A DNA stretch of 64,000 nucleotides from Paenibacillus thalictri (GCF_004307995.1 NZ_SIRE01000024.1:103626-167625), one strand, 5' to 3'. Shown: positions 16,928 to 25,693, numbered from the stretch's first letter. A program made the numbers and translations. Notes: generated from the sequence alone by a model not told the origin.

Positions 16928-16963
16928 GTGGAGTGACATGGTTGGTGAAAATGGGGTGAGAGA

Positions 16964-17290
16964 ATGCCTGTCCGACTCAATGAGTGCCCGGTAGAGCTTG
17001 TATTATCGATGCTGAGCGGGAGATGGAAAATTCCGATATACCGGTACTTGTATAAAAATAACAAACCTGTGCGTTACAGCGGTTTGCTGCAGCATCTGCC
17101 TGCTATATCCAAAAAAATGTTGACGGAACAGCTTCGAGAGCTTGAGCATGACGGGATTATTAACAGAACATCGTATCCAGAGCCTCGGCCAAAAGTGGAA
17201 TATATGTTGACGCCATCAGGGAGATCCATGATTGTATTCCTCGATAAGATAAGCGAATGGGGCGAAAAATACATCTTATCGGATAAATAA
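16964..17290 (+). CDS. HxlR-family winged-helix regulator
   Basis: 108 residues. The order ECPVELVLSMLSGRWKIPIYRYL, SGLLQHLPAISKKMLTEQLREL and DGIINRTSYPEPRPKVEYMLT is the HxlR/DUF24 winged helix-turn-helix. Cys8, just before the first helix, matches the redox-sensing cysteine of members such as HypR and YodB. ATG 16964 follows GGGGTGAGAG. It lies divergent to the reductase gene, the classic layout for a thiol- or electrophile-sensing repressor and its target. Confidence 0.88.
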   Translation: MPVRLNECPVELVLSMLSGRWKIPIYRYLYKNNKPVRYSGLLQHLPAISKKMLTEQLRELEHDGIINRTSYPEPRPKVEYMLTPSGRSMIVFLDKISEWGEKYILSDK

Positions 17291-17331
17291 GATTAATGCT
17301 TTCTAACGGGACATGTTTATTCAATAGAAAA

Positions 17332-17375
17332 CAGCGGCGGACCAAGGCTTTATTTGCCAAGCCTGGCCGCCGCTG
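17332..17375 (-). terminator. Large hairpin, probable leftward terminator
   Basis: CAGCGGCGG and AGGCTT arms (17332-17350) pair with AAGCCT and CCGCCGCTG (17359-17375), leaving two bulged A. A TTTTC tail is present only on the minus strand. It lies between the HxlR gene and the convergent gene at 17480 and may stop both. Confidence 0.6.
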
Positions 17376-17452
17376 ATTCGTACGCATAACCCGTTAAATC
17401 GGGTTTCTGAGTTCATTTTTACTGGAACCTGCACAGATGGATGAAGTCATCG

Positions 17453-17479
17453 TGGCGTTGCGGGGAAAAAGCAACGCCA
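17453..17479 (-). terminator. Nine-bp hairpin abutting the stop codon of the 105-residue gene
   Basis: TGGCGTTGC (17453-17461) and GCAACGCCA (17471-17479) form a perfect stem with loop GGGGAAAAA, ending one base from the stop codon. There is no T-run after the stem, so it could be a 3'-protecting hairpin rather than a terminator. Confidence 0.5.
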
Positions 17480-17797
17480 TCAACCTTTCTGGCGTTTGGC
17501 CGCAGCGCTTTTGCTTATTTCTTCGGTCACGACAATTGCGAGGTCCTCGTTGCCGAACAATGATAAAACGCCCAGCAAAGTCTGGTTGGGAATTGTCCCA
17601 GCTTCTTCTTTCGGAACCGTGAGTTCCAGCGTTTGCATTAAAGCTTCATTTGTATCCTGATCCGGATATGCCCGGCGGTACAGCTCGAGCGGATCGAGGT
17701 CGTGATTGACGCACCACTGGGCGAACACAAGAATCATCATATGCTCGTCCCGTTCGTAACCTCCTACAATTTGCTGTTCCATTTCTTTTCTGCTCAT
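17480..17797 (-). CDS. Conserved-looking hypothetical protein, 105 residues
   Basis: Soluble, acidic. The text HMMILVFAQWCVNHDLDPLELYRRAYPDQ and the C-terminal NEDLAIVVTEEISK look like a compact helical protein with a hydrophobic core. Minus-strand ATG at 17797 is preceded by AAAGGGAT at a normal distance, which with the two downstream hairpins supports a real gene. I do not recognise the family. Confidence 0.65.
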   Translation of the reverse strand: MSRKEMEQQIVGGYERDEHMMILVFAQWCVNHDLDPLELYRRAYPDQDTNEALMQTLELTVPKEEAGTIPNQTLLGVLSLFGNEDLAIVVTEEISKSAAAKRQKG

Positions 17798-17871
17798 TGA
17801 AATATCCCTTTCTGCTGCGGTAAGATGGGTTTATTATATGAAAAACTTTTATTGAAGTCCATTCACGTAGA

Positions 17872-17903
17872 ACCCAGGGGTATAAAACCTTGGGTCTTTT
17901 TTC
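17872..17903 (+). terminator. Isolated rightward terminator
   Basis: ACCCAGG (17872-17878) pairs with CCTTGGGT (17888-17895) with one G-T pair, followed by CTTTTTTC. No gene ends nearby on this strand, so it may be an attenuator for the small gene at 18039 or mark a short untranslated RNA starting in the 17820s. Confidence 0.5.
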
Positions 17904-18038
17904 TCCAGCAAACATCATGGGAAATGGGAAAAGTACAATTTGATGCCGTCACTAACATAAACTTTCATTTACTTTGGAGGAGAATAGAGGGGCTTGGCGA
18001 ATATGGATTGTAAAATATAACTTGCAGGTGGTGCAGTT

Positions 18039-18236
18039 ATGGTAGGCAAATACCCACTTCTTAAGGAACCCGATAAAACAATGTTTGTCTTTGAGAAAAG
18101 CGGCAAGTATTACGGTCATATCATTAAAAATAAGACGGATAAGAAACCTGCCAAGTTTGTGTTTGAAACACAAACCTTTGATTCGTTGGATGAGCTAAAA
18201 GCAGAATATCCAGAGCTAAAGGATTCGGCTAATTAA
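18039..18236 (+). CDS. Small charged hypothetical protein
   Basis: 65 residues, rich in Lys, Glu and Asp. The pattern FVFEKSGKYYGHIIKNKTDKK followed by a short helix DELKAEYPELK suggests a small beta-hairpin/helix protein. ATG 18039 has GCAGGTGG seven bases upstream. Base composition here is more AT-rich than the neighbours, hinting at recent arrival. No family recognised. Confidence 0.55.
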   Translation: MVGKYPLLKEPDKTMFVFEKSGKYYGHIIKNKTDKKPAKFVFETQTFDSLDELKAEYPELKDSAN

Positions 18237-18292
18237 CCTTTTATTATTGTCATAATGGTAGTATTTAGGTACGCCCGACGATTTTCTAGCGG

Positions 18293-18880
18293 TTACCTAA
18301 TCCAATCCTTCTTATCAAGTTTATAATAATTATATTGTTTGTTATCAATCTCGATGATGGCTTGAAAGTTAAAACCGCATTTTTGTATTACCCTATTTGA
18401 AGGAGTGTTGTTTAACAGAGCAATAGCACTAAGCGTCTCAACATTCGTATTCTCAAATAAATAAGTAATCATTCCTTGTGAGGCTTGGGTTGTATAGCCT
18501 TTTCCTCTATGATCTTTTGAGATTGCATACATGATTTCCCGGTTCGGCGATGGTAATTCGTCCTTCAGCCCTGAGCAACACCAACCGATAAATTCTCCTG
18601 TCTCTTTCAAAATAATTCCCAATCGAAGGCGGAGATCGCCCATATCTTTACCTTTTGATACAGCATCCAGAAACCGTTTGTTCTCTGGAATTTCATAGTT
18701 GATAAACCAATCTTTTCGTTGCTCTTTCGATACGTTCCAGCCGGGCAAATATTCATGGATTTCCGGTTGCCAAGTGAGTGAATGAAAACTATTTAAATCA
18801 GCCATGATGAATTCTCTTAGAATCACATCCTTACAGTCAATCGTGAAAATGACTTTTTCTGAAACGGGACAATCGCCCAT
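18293..18880 (-). CDS. GNAT acetyltransferase, RimJ/RimL-like
   Basis: 195 residues. VILREFIMADLNSFHSL at the N-terminus, YAISKDHRGKGYTTQAS (the acetyl-CoA pyrophosphate loop, R/Q-x-x-G-x-G/A type) and LLNNTPSNRVIQKCGFNF (the NxxSxRvxEKxGF motif) define the Acetyltransf_3 group that acetylates N-terminal amines or small molecules. Minus-strand ATG 18880 follows AGAGGAGGG. The gene is AT-rich compared with its surroundings. Substrate not predictable. Confidence 0.87.
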   Translation of the reverse strand: MGDCPVSEKVIFTIDCKDVILREFIMADLNSFHSLTWQPEIHEYLPGWNVSKEQRKDWFINYEIPENKRFLDAVSKGKDMGDLRLRLGIILKETGEFIGWCCSGLKDELPSPNREIMYAISKDHRGKGYTTQASQGMITYLFENTNVETLSAIALLNNTPSNRVIQKCGFNFQAIIEIDNKQYNYYKLDKKDWIR

Positions 18881-18979
18881 AGTACATTCCCTCCTCTAAA
18901 AAACATCAAGGAAAACCCGGAGTGGAGCGGGCTTCCAAAACATTGGTTCAACTATAACGAAAGATCAGGTGTATTCACA

Positions 18980-19447
18980 ATGATAATCAACGAGAAAATT
19001 AAAGCGTCCGAGGTGCTTTTAACCGGAATCGACGGAGAGGAGCTGGGAATCGTCAAAACGGCCGATGCGCTGGCCATGGCCAGAAAGCTGAAGGTCGACC
19101 TTGTATGCATGTCGCTGTTGAGCAGCCCGCCGCCGTGCAGATTGATCGGAGCAGGCGCAGCCAAGCAAGAAGCGCAGCAAACCCGCCAACGCGAGGCGAA
19201 GGTGAAAGAAATCAGGCTCACCCCGCAGATCGAAGAGCATGATCTGGATACGAAGAAACAGATGGCCGAGCGGATTTTAAAATCCGGCGATGCGGTTCTG
19301 CTTGTCGTGCGCGTCCAAGGCAAGGAGGGAGCGCGGGCGAAAGAGCTGCTGGAATCGCTCGTTAAACAATTGGGCGGAAGTGGACGTCCGAAAACCGGCA
19401 TTCAGTTGAGCGGTAAACAAGCCGCAGTGCAGCTTGACCCGCTGTAA
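18980..19447 (+). CDS. Divergent paralogue of translation initiation factor IF-3
   Basis: 155 residues with both IF-3 halves. The N-domain INEKIKASEVLLTGIDGEELGIVKTADALAMA is normal. The linker start reads SPPPCRLIGAGAAKQEAQ where IF-3 has KPPVCRIMDYGKYKYEQ, so the Tyr-rich segment is lost. The C-domain keeps KVKEIRLTPQIEEHDLDTKKQ and VLLVVRVQGKEGARAKELL but is weakly conserved at the end. There is no rpmI-rplT after it, unlike housekeeping infC. It may be an alternative or stress IF-3, or a hibernation-type factor; this is inference. Confidence 0.78.
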   Translation: MIINEKIKASEVLLTGIDGEELGIVKTADALAMARKLKVDLVCMSLLSSPPPCRLIGAGAAKQEAQQTRQREAKVKEIRLTPQIEEHDLDTKKQMAERILKSGDAVLLVVRVQGKEGARAKELLESLVKQLGGSGRPKTGIQLSGKQAAVQLDPL

Positions 19448-19819
19448 ACATATCTCGAGTTAGCCGCGCAGCTTCTGCTAGGCTACCGTGGTTGTCAGCA
19501 GGCACATCTGTCGGTTCCTTTTCATGAACCGGATCTGGCGATAATTGCAAATGGGGCCAGGTCTAGGTACAACCTAATGCAAACGCATTCAAATACCCGG
19601 GCTTGATTAGAGCGATTGGAAATCCGACAACAAGAAGCCGCGCCTGCTGCTTGTTCGGCCCCTTTTTGTATGCCGCCATACTACACCGCCACGCCATGCA
19701 GGCTTCAACTGCATGGCCCTTCGTTACAAAAGCCGAAATTCCATCCCTTCTTACACACATGACACTTTCTCTTATTTTATCGCAAAGTCCCCTTGCTGGG
19801 CCGCATCTTTACATTGCCC
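19448..19819. other. Intergenic stretch without recognised features
   Basis: 372 bp between the IF-3-like gene and the convergent MFS gene. No convincing ORF, hairpin with T-run or repeat was seen; the short minus-strand ORF at 19563-19760 has no credible ribosome binding site. Confidence 0.5.
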
Positions 19820-21178
19820 TCAAACATTGGCGTGCGGGTTCTGGGCGGTACGGTTTCTATGATTGGCCGCTATCCGCTTGGCAATAAACCGGGATAAAAT
19901 CACAAGGAAACATACGGAACCAAGAATACGCGCTCCCCCGATCAAAAACATGCAAAGATCGTAGGATACAGTGGAAAAAAGCTGCATGCCCGCAATGGGG
20001 GCGAAAACGGCCGAAACCTGGGAAAGCGTCGTATAGGCCGCCAAAGCCTTCTGCCTGCCCTCGGACGGGGTCACCTCCAACAGCCGGTTAAACACGGCTT
20101 GCTGAAAACCGGCGGTAGCTACACCTCCGATAAAATCGTATAAATTCACCCAAATCATATTTGGCGCAAAAATCCAGCAAAAAGGGGTGAGCGCCAGCGA
20201 AAACGACGAATAAAATACGGTCCACGCCGTTCCTTTGCGGTCGGCGATGCGCGCCCACAGCCGGTAACCGATCAAGGCGCCGATAGCGCCGGCAATTGTA
20301 TTGATGCTGATCATCGTATTGGTCGCGTGCAGCAAATCCACTTTGACCTTTAAATATACGGGCCAAGCCGCCTGCCAAGTAAAAGTAAAAACGATGGCGG
20401 CGATACAGAAAAGATAATACGGGGCGTTGACATTTAGTTTGTATGTCGAGATAAATCCCTTCCATAGCGAACGAAGAGGGGAATTGCCCCTGTCAGGTTG
20501 GGAACGATGTGTTCCGGCTCGACTTGGTTCGGTTTGACCGTTCGCTGTAATGGAGTTTGTTTGCTGATCTTCTTGTTGTTCTTCGCTGGGAATGCGCAGC
20601 TTGAGGAAATACCATACCTCGACCAGCGCTGCGAGGAAACCGATACTAAAAGCAAGCTGATACCCAAAAGGGTAAGGAAAGCGGTCTATGCCCCAGCCTG
20701 CGATAAATGCGACCACCATGCCGGTAAAACCCGTCCACAGATTTCTGCCGGAAAATACCTGGTTTCGGAACTCGCCGGGGATGATTTCGCCCATCATGGC
20801 CTGCCAAGCGACGGATATGATCATATTTGTCGCGCTGTACAAACCGACGAGCAGAATTAATGCCGACACTTGTGAAAATCCAAGCCAGGGAACGAATACT
20901 AATAAGAAATAAAAAAACCGGCACACCAAAATCGTGACGCCGACAATGCGTTTTTGTCTCCGAAACCGGGCCAGCACCAAAGAAGCGGGCAGCGTAAGCA
21001 GAATGGTCAGCAGTGCCGGGATGGAGGAAAGCAATGCGTAATCGCTGTTGGTAGCGCCCAATTGGGCGGCAAGCACGCCGATGAACGGATTGACAAAGTT
21101 AAACCCGATCGACCAGGCAATACCGTTCCACAAACTGTTCCGGATATTTTCACGGAGATACTTGTATTCGGTTTTCAT
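19820..21178 (-). CDS. MFS transporter, 12 TM, with a long central loop
   Basis: 452 residues. The opening FNFVNPFIGVLAAQLGATNSDY and SSIPALLTILLTLPASLVLARF, then WQAMMGEIIPGEFRNQVFSGRN, match a Bacillales MFS group of unknown substrate. A hydrophilic Gln/Ser/Thr-rich loop of about 45 residues separates the two six-helix halves. Minus-strand ATG 21178 is preceded by AGGGTGA. It is monocistronic and divergent from the ATP-grasp triad. Confidence 0.82.
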   Translation of the reverse strand: MKTEYKYLRENIRNSLWNGIAWSIGFNFVNPFIGVLAAQLGATNSDYALLSSIPALLTILLTLPASLVLARFRRQKRIVGVTILVCRFFYFLLVFVPWLGFSQVSALILLVGLYSATNMIISVAWQAMMGEIIPGEFRNQVFSGRNLWTGFTGMVVAFIAGWGIDRFPYPFGYQLAFSIGFLAALVEVWYFLKLRIPSEEQQEDQQTNSITANGQTEPSRAGTHRSQPDRGNSPLRSLWKGFISTYKLNVNAPYYLFCIAAIVFTFTWQAAWPVYLKVKVDLLHATNTMISINTIAGAIGALIGYRLWARIADRKGTAWTVFYSSFSLALTPFCWIFAPNMIWVNLYDFIGGVATAGFQQAVFNRLLEVTPSEGRQKALAAYTTLSQVSAVFAPIAGMQLFSTVSYDLCMFLIGGARILGSVCFLVILSRFIAKRIAANHRNRTAQNPHANV

Positions 21179-21471
21179 TGGATGTTCACCCTGATGGCTG
21201 TGCCCAGATTTTTCCCTAACGACTATATTGTAGCGTATGCGGCTGTTCTCTCCAAGCGGTATTTTGCGATAACGGAAAGCTTTAGTCGGCGAATGGGGAG
21301 CAGAAAGTGAGTTCTATTGGTGGTCACATAAATTTCGAAGATAATATAACATTAACATTACATTAAAAACATAATTATTGACACTAATATCCAAAAAGCA
21401 TATGATAACAATATAAATAACCGAAAGATTAAGTGAAATTTGGCTGGATTGTTCGTTTTTGTGTTATATAT

Positions 21472-21489
21472 ACTTACATTAATGTAAGT
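21472..21489 (+). promoter_or_regulatory. 18-bp perfect palindrome, probable operator of the ATP-grasp triad
   Basis: ACTTACATT-AATGTAAGT is a perfect palindrome directly before the ribosome binding site (21494-21501) and overlapping a TATACT hexamer (21469-21474). Size and place fit a dimeric repressor operator. The rest of 21179-21471 is AT-rich and otherwise without recognised features. Confidence 0.5.
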
Positions 21490-21509
21490 GGCAGAAAGGG
21501 GATTCGGGT

Positions 21510-22970
21510 ATGGGCAATATGAAACAAACACCGTGCGCGCCTTATTCATTGGATGCTTTCTTCGATGAGATGTTCGGAGGAAGCCAGTCTGTCAGGCCGC
21601 ATTACGAATCCGTCTACTCGCGGTTTTCCGGTATGGGGGACACGGAGCTTGCCGCGAAGCAGAAATCGATGGAACGCCGCATGATGGAGGAAGGCATCAC
21701 CTTTACATTGTATAAGCCGGAGCAGATGTATCCGCTGGAGCGAACCATTCCGTTTGATCTGATTCCGCGCGTCATCTCCAGTGACGAATGGGCTTATCTC
21801 GAAAAGGGGCTTGAGCAAAGAGTGAAGGCGCTGAACCGGTTCGTACACGATGTGTATCACGATCAGAATATCGTGAGGGACGGTATCGTGCCTAGACGGA
21901 TGATTGTGGCCAACTGTTATTTCAGACCGGAGATGGTGCGGGTTCAAGTGCCGGGCAATGCCTATATTACGACTTCAGGCATTGATTTAATACGTGACGT
22001 TTCCGGTGAATATTATGTATTGGAGGATAATTTGCGCTCTCCATCCGGCTTTTCTTATTTATTTAAGGGCAGGACCATTATGAATGAGCTGTTTCCGGAA
22101 TTGAGCCTGACCAACTCCATTCGCGACGTCGACCACAGCTTGAACCGGTTTCTTACTACGCTCCGCAGTTTATCGCCCTCCGGTAAATCCGAGCCGGTGA
22201 TCGCGCTGCTGACGCCGGGAGAATACAATTCCGCTTATTACGAACATGCTTTTCTCGCACAGCAAATGGGTATTCATCTGGTAGAGGGACGCGATCTTGT
22301 GGCGATGAATCACAAGATTTATATGCGCAGCTTAACCGGATTGAAACAAATCGACGTTTTATACCGCCGGATTGATGACGATTTTCTCGATCCGCTGGCA
22401 TTTGACCCCAATTCGCTGCTTGGTGTCGCAGGGATTATGAATGCCTACCGCGCAGGTAACCTGGCGATCGCCAATGCTCCGGGAACCGGCGTTTCCGACG
22501 ACAAAGCAATGTATATTTACGTTCCGGATATGATTCGTTACTATCTTGGCGAAGAGCCGATATTAAAAAATGTGCCGACTTACCTGCTTTCCCGGCCGGA
22601 AGAAAGAGAGTATGTGCTGGGCAGATTGCCGGAAATGGTAGTTAAAGAGACGTCGCTCTCCGGCGGCTACGGCATGTTGATCGGGCCAACTGCAACCGAT
22701 GAGGAAATTGCCGCCTTCAAGCAGCAGATTTTACAGTATCCGGACCGTTATATCGCGCAGCCGACGGTGCAGCTTTCCAGGGCCCCAATTATGCAGCAGG
22801 GGAAGATGCAGCCCCGGCACATCGATTTAAGAGCATTTGTTCTGATGGGAGCTGACGAGTCGATTCACGTGATTCCGGGCGGATTGACCCGGGTGGCGAT
22901 GAGAGAAGGCTCGCTTATCGTCAACTCTTCGCAAGGCGGCGGATGCAAGGATACGTGGGTGCTTGCTTGA
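21510..22970 (+). CDS. Circularly permuted ATP-grasp type 2 protein
   Basis: 486 residues of the CP_ATPgrasp family (DUF404/DUF407). Visible blocks include ERTIPFDLIPRVISSDEWAYLE, PSGFSYLFKGRTIMNELFPEL, VVKETSLSGGYGMLIGP and the closing PGGLTRVAMREGSLIVNSSQGG. These enzymes are predicted peptide or amide ligases. ATG 21510 follows GAAAGGGG (21494-21501) at eight bases. It heads a three-gene operon with an alpha-E protein and a transglutaminase, a combination known in many bacteria and proposed to make and attach or cleave a small peptide; the real product is not established. Confidence 0.9.
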   Translation: MGNMKQTPCAPYSLDAFFDEMFGGSQSVRPHYESVYSRFSGMGDTELAAKQKSMERRMMEEGITFTLYKPEQMYPLERTIPFDLIPRVISSDEWAYLEKGLEQRVKALNRFVHDVYHDQNIVRDGIVPRRMIVANCYFRPEMVRVQVPGNAYITTSGIDLIRDVSGEYYVLEDNLRSPSGFSYLFKGRTIMNELFPELSLTNSIRDVDHSLNRFLTTLRSLSPSGKSEPVIALLTPGEYNSAYYEHAFLAQQMGIHLVEGRDLVAMNHKIYMRSLTGLKQIDVLYRRIDDDFLDPLAFDPNSLLGVAGIMNAYRAGNLAIANAPGTGVSDDKAMYIYVPDMIRYYLGEEPILKNVPTYLLSRPEEREYVLGRLPEMVVKETSLSGGYGMLIGPTATDEEIAAFKQQILQYPDRYIAQPTVQLSRAPIMQQGKMQPRHIDLRAFVLMGADESIHVIPGGLTRVAMREGSLIVNSSQGGGCKDTWVLA

Positions 22971-23012
22971 TGGTGAACATTGTTTTTATCATGGAAAGGG
23001 GCTGTGGTGACC

Positions 23013-23960
23013 ATGTTAAATCGGAATGCGGAGGCGTTGTTTTGGGTTGGCCGATATATGGAGCGGGCCGAAAACCACGCAAGACTGATTAATGTCCATT
23101 ACCATATTCAGCATGAGCTCGACTTCGACAATGCGGAGTTCAAATGGGCCAGGTTGATCGATGCACTTGGAGCGCGCGCGGAATACGAGGCGCAATTCGA
23201 ATGTTTCACGCAAAAAGACGTATTGTCGTTTATAACGCTCGACCGCGGGTATCCCAACTCGCTGTTTTCCTGCGTCAGTCAAGCGCGCACGAACTTGCGG
23301 ACGTTACGCGAAAAGCTGCCGAGCGAGCTATGGGAGTCGCTTAATGCTTTTTATTTGTGGCTTGGGGAGAAACAGGTGGACGATATATTAACCGAATCGC
23401 CGAATTTGTTCTACAAGCAGATCAAGGAACGGACGGCGATGTTTAACGGTATTCAGCAGTCCGTCATGCTGAGGGAAAGCGAATGGCACTTTATGGAAAG
23501 CGGCAAATATTTGGAACGGTCGGAGAATACGGTCCGCATCTTGCAGTCGGTTATGAATGCGATCGATGAAGATCAGGCGACGCCGTATCCTTATTTGGTG
23601 GCGGTGCTGAAATCGGTCAGCAGTTACCAGGCGTTCCGGAAATATTATGCCGATGGCGTTTCGGTTGAGCACATATTTGAGTTTTTGATCGGTAACTCGC
23701 TGTTCCCCCGTTCGATTCATTACTCGTTTACGCACCTTGCCCGTCATCTCGAAGAAATCGATTCGGCATCGCCTCCGTCCCGCAAGGAGAAGGTGTGCCG
23801 TCAAGCGGGTAAAATTAAAGCTGAGCTGGCCTGCCTGGAACGAGATGATATGTCCATTCCGCAGGTGAGTACACTGCTCGAAGGTTTGCTGAGCGATTGC
23901 GGCAAGCTGGGGAGGACGATGGCGGCCAACTTTTTTCAGCTGGAAGGGGCTACCGCATGA
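23013..23960 (+). CDS. Alpha-E domain protein (DUF403)
   Basis: 315 residues, almost all helical, with the family opening MLNRNAEALFWVGRYMERAENHARLI. ATG 23013 is chosen because family members start there; GGAAAGGGG at 22993-23001 would also serve GTG 23007, and the in-frame TTG 22980 lies upstream of that site. It overlaps the transglutaminase start by four bases. Alpha-E proteins always travel with the CP-ATP-grasp protein and a transglutaminase and are thought to work with them; the biochemical role is unknown. Confidence 0.87.
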   Translation: MLNRNAEALFWVGRYMERAENHARLINVHYHIQHELDFDNAEFKWARLIDALGARAEYEAQFECFTQKDVLSFITLDRGYPNSLFSCVSQARTNLRTLREKLPSELWESLNAFYLWLGEKQVDDILTESPNLFYKQIKERTAMFNGIQQSVMLRESEWHFMESGKYLERSENTVRILQSVMNAIDEDQATPYPYLVAVLKSVSSYQAFRKYYADGVSVEHIFEFLIGNSLFPRSIHYSFTHLARHLEEIDSASPPSRKEKVCRQAGKIKAELACLERDDMSIPQVSTLLEGLLSDCGKLGRTMAANFFQLEGATA

Positions 23961-24820
23961 AACTCGAGATTCAGCATTCGACGCGTTACTTATACGAAGA
24001 ACCGGCGGGGGACAGTGTCAATGAAATACGTTTGACTCCGCGGACCAACTACCGGCAATCCTGCTACCATTCCGAAGTGCTGATCGAGCCGGCCGCATCG
24101 ATGTTTACTTACGAAGATTTTTTCGGCAACCGGGTACATTCATTCTCCATCAATCGCGAGCATCGTGAACTTGTCATCAAGACAAGTGCGGTTGTCGTTA
24201 CGCAGGACAGCAACATTGCCAAGCTGCCCCGCGTATCGCTGGAGCGTCAATTGGAAATGCTGGAGGACGAAAAGCTGCAAAACCGTTACATCGAATATTT
24301 GCTGCCGACGCCGTATACGGACAATTCCTTGGTGGTGCGCGAATATGCCTCGCAGTATCCTTTTGGCGGGGACGGCATTTACGAATGGACGAAACTGCTG
24401 TCCGAAGGCATACACGGCGATTTTACGTACGATCCGTCGGCTACCGACGTTCATACGACGGTAGGCGAGACGCTGCGGCTGCGGCGCGGCGTTTGTCAGG
24501 ATTACGCGCATCTGATGATCGCCGTATGCCGCAGCAAAGGCATTCCGGCACGTTATGTGAGCGGGTACCATTTTGTAGGCGATTTGCAGGGCGGCAGCGC
24601 CGACTTTGAGCAAGCTTCGCACGCATGGGTGGAAGTGCATATCCCCGGGACGGGATGGCTTGGCTTCGATCCGACGAACAAAGCCGAAATCGGCTGGCGA
24701 TACGTTAAGTTGGGGCACGGCAGAGATTACCGCGACATCGTCCCGGTAAAAGGCGTATACCGTGGGACGAGCAAGCAGCGGCTCGAAGTCAAGGTCGATG
24801 TGCGCAGGCTGGAAGAATAG
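23957..24820 (+). CDS. Transglutaminase-like cysteine protease/amidase of the ATP-grasp triad
   Basis: 287 residues. An N-terminal beta domain (bacterial transglutaminase N-terminal region) is followed by the catalytic core with Cys180 (RRGVCQDYAHLM), His222 (ASHAWVEV) and Asp238 (GFDPTNK), all in correct order. ATG 23957 overlaps the previous stop (ATGA); a longer reading from 23897 has no support. It is cytoplasmic. In this triad the enzyme is predicted to cleave or transfer an amide bond formed by the ATP-grasp partner. Confidence 0.88.
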   Translation: MKLEIQHSTRYLYEEPAGDSVNEIRLTPRTNYRQSCYHSEVLIEPAASMFTYEDFFGNRVHSFSINREHRELVIKTSAVVVTQDSNIAKLPRVSLERQLEMLEDEKLQNRYIEYLLPTPYTDNSLVVREYASQYPFGGDGIYEWTKLLSEGIHGDFTYDPSATDVHTTVGETLRLRRGVCQDYAHLMIAVCRSKGIPARYVSGYHFVGDLQGGSADFEQASHAWVEVHIPGTGWLGFDPTNKAEIGWRYVKLGHGRDYRDIVPVKGVYRGTSKQRLEVKVDVRRLEE

Positions 24821-24891
24821 TGGTCCGCCGGCGATGACGAAGGGTGGGAAAACGGCGGATATTGGAGGCAGTCTCATAGGGTATAAAAACG

Positions 24892-24943
24892 GAACAGGAG
24901 AGCAAAACCGTGCATTTTGTGCACTGGGGATGTTCTCTTTTTT
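24892..24943 (+). terminator. Probable terminator of the ATP-grasp triad
   Basis: GAACA (24892-24896) pairs with TGTTC (24931-24935) around an inner hairpin GTGCA-TTTTG-TGCAC, then CTTTTTT. The stem is interrupted, so confidence is moderate. The remainder of 24821-25159 shows nothing else that I recognise. Confidence 0.5.
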
Positions 24944-25159
24944 CGTTTTGGCGGTTCAGCGGCTGTTTATTACGTTAGTCCGGCTTGCGACGCTGCCGTT
25001 TGGCGGCAATTGCGGAAATTCGCACACGGGTGGGATGAACGCCCGTTTGAGTTTGGGCATAAGCAAACCATCCCGCAATAAGTCCGGGTAGGAAACGCTG
25101 TCGGACAAGCGGGATGGCAAATATGCTGTATATTGACGGTTGTTTATACGGGATGCAGC

Positions 25160-25693
25160 TTATTGCAGACGTGCCAGATAACCGGCAAGCTGATCGAATG
25201 TGCCGCCAAACCCTTGCTGCATCGAATCGAACATGCCTTTGAAGAAGTTGTGTTCTTCCTCGGAAGCGTTGATTGGACCTCCGCGCAAAGTGAGGATCGT
25301 TTTGCCGTTATCCTCCGTAAAGGTCAGCACATTTTGCACCTCTAACGGGAACTCGGTGCTGAAAGGCGCGCGGATAATATTGCCTTCAGCATTCGCGAAG
25401 GAGTTGACGAATACGATTTTTTCAGGCGGCGTAATTTCTTTATATTCGAAACGGCCCCACATTTCGAATCCTTCGGGAGATCGCATGTTATAATGGAAAA
25501 AGCCGCCCGGCCGAAAGTCGAGCTTCGCGTAGCTGATTTCCAAACCTGTCGGACCCCACCATTGCTTTAAATGTTCGACTTCAGACCATACCTTAAACAC
25601 GAGGTCCCGCGGCGCGTTCAGCACTCTGGTATATACGAATTTGCCAGCTTCTGCATCTGCTGCTTGATGATTTGCTGCATTTGCTTCGGTCAT
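25160..25693 (-). CDS. SRPBCC (AHSA1/START-like) domain protein
   Basis: 177 residues. TRVLNAPRDLVFKVWSEVEHLKQWWGP and the later FRPGGFFHYNMRSPEG, WGRFEYKEITPPEKIVF and the C-terminal helix MFDSMQQGFGGTFDQLAGYL are typical of the AHSA1 branch, which binds hydrophobic ligands in a deep cavity. It is read leftward downstream of an ArsR regulator (105-bp gap), the usual pairing for this family, and is probably under the same promoter at 26173-26202. Ligand unknown. Confidence 0.88.
   Translation of the reverse strand: MTEANAANHQAADAEAGKFVYTRVLNAPRDLVFKVWSEVEHLKQWWGPTGLEISYAKLDFRPGGFFHYNMRSPEGFEMWGRFEYKEITPPEKIVFVNSFANAEGNIIRAPFSTEFPLEVQNVLTFTEDNGKTILTLRGGPINASEEEHNFFKGMFDSMQQGFGGTFDQLAGYLARLQ

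Noticed and set aside
19563..19760. 65-residue minus-strand ORF in the gap after the IF-3-like gene
   Set aside because: No ribosome binding site, no recognisable motif, irregular composition.
22980..23012. Upstream TTG start for the alpha-E protein
   Set aside because: It lies before the only good ribosome binding site (22993-23001) and adds residues absent from the family.
24762..25091. 109-residue plus-strand ORF overlapping the transglutaminase end
   Set aside because: It overlaps a real gene and a terminator and shows no protein-like pattern.
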